A DNA stretch of 7,135 nt from a bacterium (GTDB taxonomy: Bacteria > Actinomycetota > Thermoleophilia > Solirubrobacterales > 70-9): NCBI GenBank assembly GCA_002919115.1, contig PKER01000200.1:1-7135 (forward strand), in the 5' to 3' direction. Position 1 is the stretch's first letter, and the number at the start of each line of letters is the position of its first letter. The notes below the pieces were generated by a model that saw only the letters and a list, made by a program, of their open reading frames with translations, was not told where the DNA came from and made no database searches. Shown here piece after piece: positions 6,108 through 7,135 of the stretch. A program made the translations under genes and the position numbers.

Positions 6108-7135
6108 ATGAGCGTCGCTACTGGCGGCGGGGCCGGCGAGCTGCGCGGTTTCCGCCGATTGGTCAACGTCACGATCCTGGTCACCTTCGCCCTGATCCTG
6201 ATCGGCGGGATCGTGCGGGTCAGCGATTCGGGCCTCGGCTGCGGGCCCGCCGGCAGCGGCACCCACGGCTGGCCGCTGTGCGAGGGCGGGCTGCTGCCCG
6301 CGGCGTCGGCCGAGTCGGTGATCGAGTACACGCACCGCATCGTCGCCGCGATCGTCGGGCTGCTGATCGTCGTGATCGCCTGGCGCGCCTGGCGCGAGTA
6401 CCGCGACCGCCCGTGGATCGTGCGCGGCGCGATCGCGGCCGCCGTGCTGGTCCTCGCCCAGGCCGTGCTCGGCGGGGCGACCGTCGAGGAGGGCCTGCAC
6501 GAGGCGCTCGTCGCCGCCCACCTGGGGCTCGCGATGCTGCTCCTGGGGATCCTGATCCTGCTCCGGCGCTGGTCGTCGGACCCGCAGCCGGTCGAGGCGG
6601 AGGGCACGCGCGGCCTGCGTACGCTCGCCGTGATCGCCGCGGGGCTTGTGTTCGCGACGATCGTGGCCGGCGGCTACGTCGCCGGCACCGAGGGCGAGGG
6701 CACCCCGAACGAGCCGGTGCTGGGCGCCCACATGGCGTGCGGTCAGCAGTTCCCGACGTGCGTGAACCGCTTCATGCCGTTCGGCGAGGACCGGCTGATC
6801 GACATCCAGCTCACGCACCGGGCCTTCATGTACGTGACGGTGATCGCCGTCATCGCGCTGCTCGTCGTCTCGCTCCGGCAGGGCGTGCGCGGGCGCGAGT
6901 TCACCTGGCTCGCCGCGCTGGTGCTCGCCCAGGTGCTCCTGGGCGCCTCGAACGTGTGGTTCGGCAAGCACGCCGGGCTGATCGTCGGGCACCTCGCGCT
7001 CGGCACGATCATCTGGGCCTGGGCGGTGTACGCAGCCACGCAGCTGGCCGCCGTGCGCGCTCCCGTCGCGTCGGCCCGCAACGAGCAGAGCGCGCCGGGG
7101 GCGCTGCCCGTTGCCCCCCCCCCCCGGCCCGCCGG
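6108..7135 (+). CDS. ctaA: Heme A synthase (CtaA/COX15), 3' end beyond the window
   Basis: CtaA oxidises the C8 methyl of heme O to a formyl group, making heme A for aa3-type oxidases in the cytoplasmic membrane. The 342 codons visible show the two four-helix halves of the family. The four heme-coordinating histidines are present: H76 and H138 in the first half, H237 and H295 in the second. E73 in EYTHR matches the essential glutamate. Both extracytoplasmic cysteine pairs are present: C45 with C58 in the first half, and C211 with C218 in the second. The last helix ends near 315, so only a poorly conserved, proline-rich tail is cut off. No stop is reached, and the tail includes a run of twelve C, so its frame is uncertain. 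The ATG at 6108 has no clear ribosome site and lies 5 bp after the subunit I stop, implying translational coupling. Unlike its two operon partners, this protein looks fully functional. Confidence 0.93.
   Translation, partial: MSVATGGGAGELRGFRRLVNVTILVTFALILIGGIVRVSDSGLGCGPAGSGTHGWPLCEGGLLPAASAESVIEYTHRIVAAIVGLLIVVIAWRAWREYRDRPWIVRGAIAAAVLVLAQAVLGGATVEEGLHEALVAAHLGLAMLLLGILILLRRWSSDPQPVEAEGTRGLRTLAVIAAGLVFATIVAGGYVAGTEGEGTPNEPVLGAHMACGQQFPTCVNRFMPFGEDRLIDIQLTHRAFMYVTVIAVIALLVVSLRQGVRGREFTWLAALVLAQVLLGASNVWFGKHAGLIVGHLALGTIIWAWAVYAATQLAAVRAPVASARNEQSAPGALPVAPPPRPA
7114..7125 (+). repeat. Twelve-base poly-C run
   Basis: An uninterrupted run of twelve C lies in the 3' end of ctaA, ten bases from the window edge. 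Such runs are error-prone in sequencing and assembly, and may also slip in vivo. The reading frame after it should not be trusted. Confidence 0.8.

Noticed and set aside
5621..6992. Overlapping minus-strand open frames opposite the end of subunit I and ctaA
   Set aside because: Arg/Asp/Pro-rich or Ser/Arg-rich products without motifs; they are shadows of the intact plus-strand frames.
1..7135. CRISPR arrays, tRNA or rRNA genes, insertion sequences, phage genes
   Set aside because: No repeat-spacer pattern, RNA-gene signature, transposase or terminal inverted repeats were seen on either strand.

Overview
This is a GC-rich window (roughly 70% G+C by eye) with GTG and TTG starts, overlapping or few-base gene junctions, and long spurious open frames on both strands. 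That suggests a high-GC actinobacterium. A Thermoleophilia/Solirubrobacterales-type lineage is my guess, but nothing here proves it. Both window ends are very GC-rich, and the right end carries a run of twelve C. This could be a complete short contig.

Left half, minus strand, in order of transcription: a PAP2_3/Aur1-like membrane phosphatase or phosphotransferase (3238-2282), a YbhN/LPG-synthase-TM flippase-like membrane protein (2268-1099), and thioredoxin reductase TrxB (1045-35). The first two are 13 bp apart and look like one lipid-related transcript. trxB follows after 53 bp and appears to have its own promoter, with an inverted repeat in its spacer. That promoter lies inside the 3' end of the flippase-like gene.

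Right half, plus strand, divergent from the left half across a 210-bp spacer: a cytochrome c oxidase subunit II homologue (3449-4360), a heme-copper oxidase subunit I homologue (4366-6102) and heme A synthase CtaA (6108 to past the right edge). The genes are separated by 5 bp each, so this is almost certainly one operon.

The main finding is in these two oxidase homologues. Subunit I keeps the A-family scaffold and aligns without gaps to the remembered canonical sequence through helices 6 to 10. Yet all six metal-binding histidines are replaced: the two axial ligands of the low-spin heme, the proximal ligand of the high-spin heme and the three CuB ligands. The cross-linked tyrosine, the K-channel lysine and the heme-propionate arginine pair are also gone. 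Subunit II has lost both CuA cysteines, the second CuA histidine and the glutamate. Both reading frames are full length and free of stops, so they look selected rather than decayed. CtaA next door keeps its four heme histidines, its catalytic-region glutamate and both cysteine pairs. The operon therefore seems to encode a two-subunit membrane complex with an oxidase fold but no redox centres, made together with a normal heme A synthase. Its function is unknown; a scaffold, assembly factor, heme-handling protein or ion-conducting complex are possibilities.
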